Positions 63,607-64,000 of a DNA stretch of 64,000 nucleotides are shown piece after piece. The position numbers and the translations under genes were made by a program. The stretch comes from Metabacillus arenae. Its GTDB lineage: Bacteria; Bacillota; Bacilli; Bacillales; Bacillaceae. Under the pieces are notes generated by a model that saw only the letters and a list, made by a program, of their open reading frames with translations, was not told the DNA's origin and ran no database searches. Every line of letters starts with the position of its first letter. The stretch's first letter is position 1. Location: contig NZ_JACXAI010000008.1 in assembly GCF_014773385.1 (NCBI RefSeq), positions 17,415-81,414 of the forward strand. The letters run 5' to 3'.

Positions 63607-64000
63607 ATTCATAGAAAGTCAAGACATAGACACTGGTAAATCACGCAAAGAAGCGGCCTATTCGCCTCATAGAAAAGAGATCGCTCATAGAGAGAGGAGT
63701 TTCGCTCATAGAAAGCCAAGATTCGCGCATAGATCCTGGGAAATCGCGCAAAGAAGCGGCCTATTCGCTCATAGAAAAAGAGATCGCTCATAGAGAGAAG
63801 GATTTCGCTCATAGAAAGCCAAGATTCGCGCATAGACACTGGTAAATCGCGCAAAGAAGCGGCCTATTCGCTCATAGAAAAGAGATCGCTCATAGAGAGA
63901 GGAGTTTCGCTCATAGAAAGCCAAGGTTCGCGCATAGACACTGGTAAATCGCGCAAAGAAGCGGCCTATTCGCTCATAGAAAAAGAGATCGCTCATAGAG
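63607..64000. repeat. Family C higher-order tandem array (TCGCTCATAG units), runs off the right edge
   Basis: Five subunits make one block: TCGCTCATAGAGAGAGGAG(TT), TCGCTCATAGAAAGCCAAG(AT), TCGCGCATAGACACTGGTA(AA), TCGCGCAAAGAAGCGGCCT(AT) and TCGCTCATAGAAA(A)GAGA. The first four are 21 nt and the last 18 or 19 nt. Blocks start at 63681, 63784, 63886 and 63989, so the block period is 103, 102 and 103 bp. A degenerate block precedes 63681. The array lies directly downstream of the htpX terminator, and its right end is outside the window. Confidence 0.92.

Noticed and set aside
63572..63996. Several 73-81 aa ORFs on both strands with YERN/FARF or SHRKR-like repeats
   Set aside because: They are translations of the TCGCTCATAG array. 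The 103-bp block steps break the frame and there is no ribosome-binding site.
63607..64000. CRISPR array
   Set aside because: Subunits are contiguous and degenerate with no unique spacers, and no cas genes are present. The same holds for the 20-nt arrays of families A and B.

Overview
The window is chromosomal DNA from a low-GC, endospore-forming Firmicute of the family Bacillaceae. Supporting signs are an alpha/beta-type SASP gene, SigI/RsgI, TnrA, a Spo0E-like relic, Ku/LigD, strong AGGAGG ribosome-binding sites, T-box, M-box and yybP-ykoY leaders, and sigma-W-type promoter syntax. The genus cannot be fixed from sequence alone; it looks like an environmental Bacillus-group species (Cytobacillus/Neobacillus-like) rather than B. 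subtilis itself. No rRNA, tRNA, CRISPR array or intact prophage is visible.

Layout. 1-5 kb: accessory and decaying genes (aminoglycoside 6-adenylyltransferase, a Tn3-transposase fragment, a second methionine aminopeptidase, a broken ArsR/SRPBCC/DoxX module). 5-8.7 kb: N-acetylglucosamine-6-P catabolism (nagA-nagB, SIS-domain protein) behind two NagR-type operators. 9-13.5 kb: a DUF819 membrane protein with ykfB-ykfC (cell-wall dipeptide salvage), then a PhzF-like protein. 14.4-18.6 kb: an envelope-stress cluster DUF4178-PspA-DUF4247-DUF350-spermidine-synthase-like behind a textbook sigma-W promoter. 19-22.6 kb: phospholipase D-like protein, GNAT and lysozyme-like protein. 23.7-29.8 kb: glutamate synthase. 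30.8-37.5 kb: an alpha-galactoside uptake and hydrolysis cluster (LacI, binding protein, two permeases, GH36). 37.5-44 kb: aldehyde dehydrogenase, amidohydrolase, intracellular subtilisin, T-box-controlled arginyl-tRNA synthetase. 44.6-52.8 kb: DNA-binding protein, MscL, a FluC pair, M-box-mgtE with an upstream small ORF, tnrA, FbpA-like, MarR. 53-57 kb: LigD, Ku, UppP. 57.4-63.5 kb: Mn2+ riboswitch-TerC, sigI-rsgI, SASP, DUF1836, HtpX.

The most unusual feature is intergenic. At least three unrelated-looking families of degenerate tandem arrays, all with a unit of about 20-21 nt (two DNA helical turns), sit between genes: family A (GTGCAAATA...) at four loci, family B (CCGACCAATT...) at two, and family C (TCGCTCATAG...) at two, including a 102/103-bp higher-order array running off the right edge. 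A separate dispersed element of about 220 bp (R1) occurs in three near-full and three partial copies. A family of hairpins with a GCAATCG/CGATTGC-like stem recurs at seven positions, two of them inside a 140-bp element with perfect 15-bp inverted repeats.

Regulatory logic can be read directly in several places: a perfect TnrA/GlnR box upstream of tnrA, dre operators at nagA, three riboswitch/T-box leaders with terminators, a near-consensus cre upstream of the galactoside transporter, and a sigma-W promoter for the PspA cluster. All functional assignments rest on my recognition of motifs and families; no database search was run.
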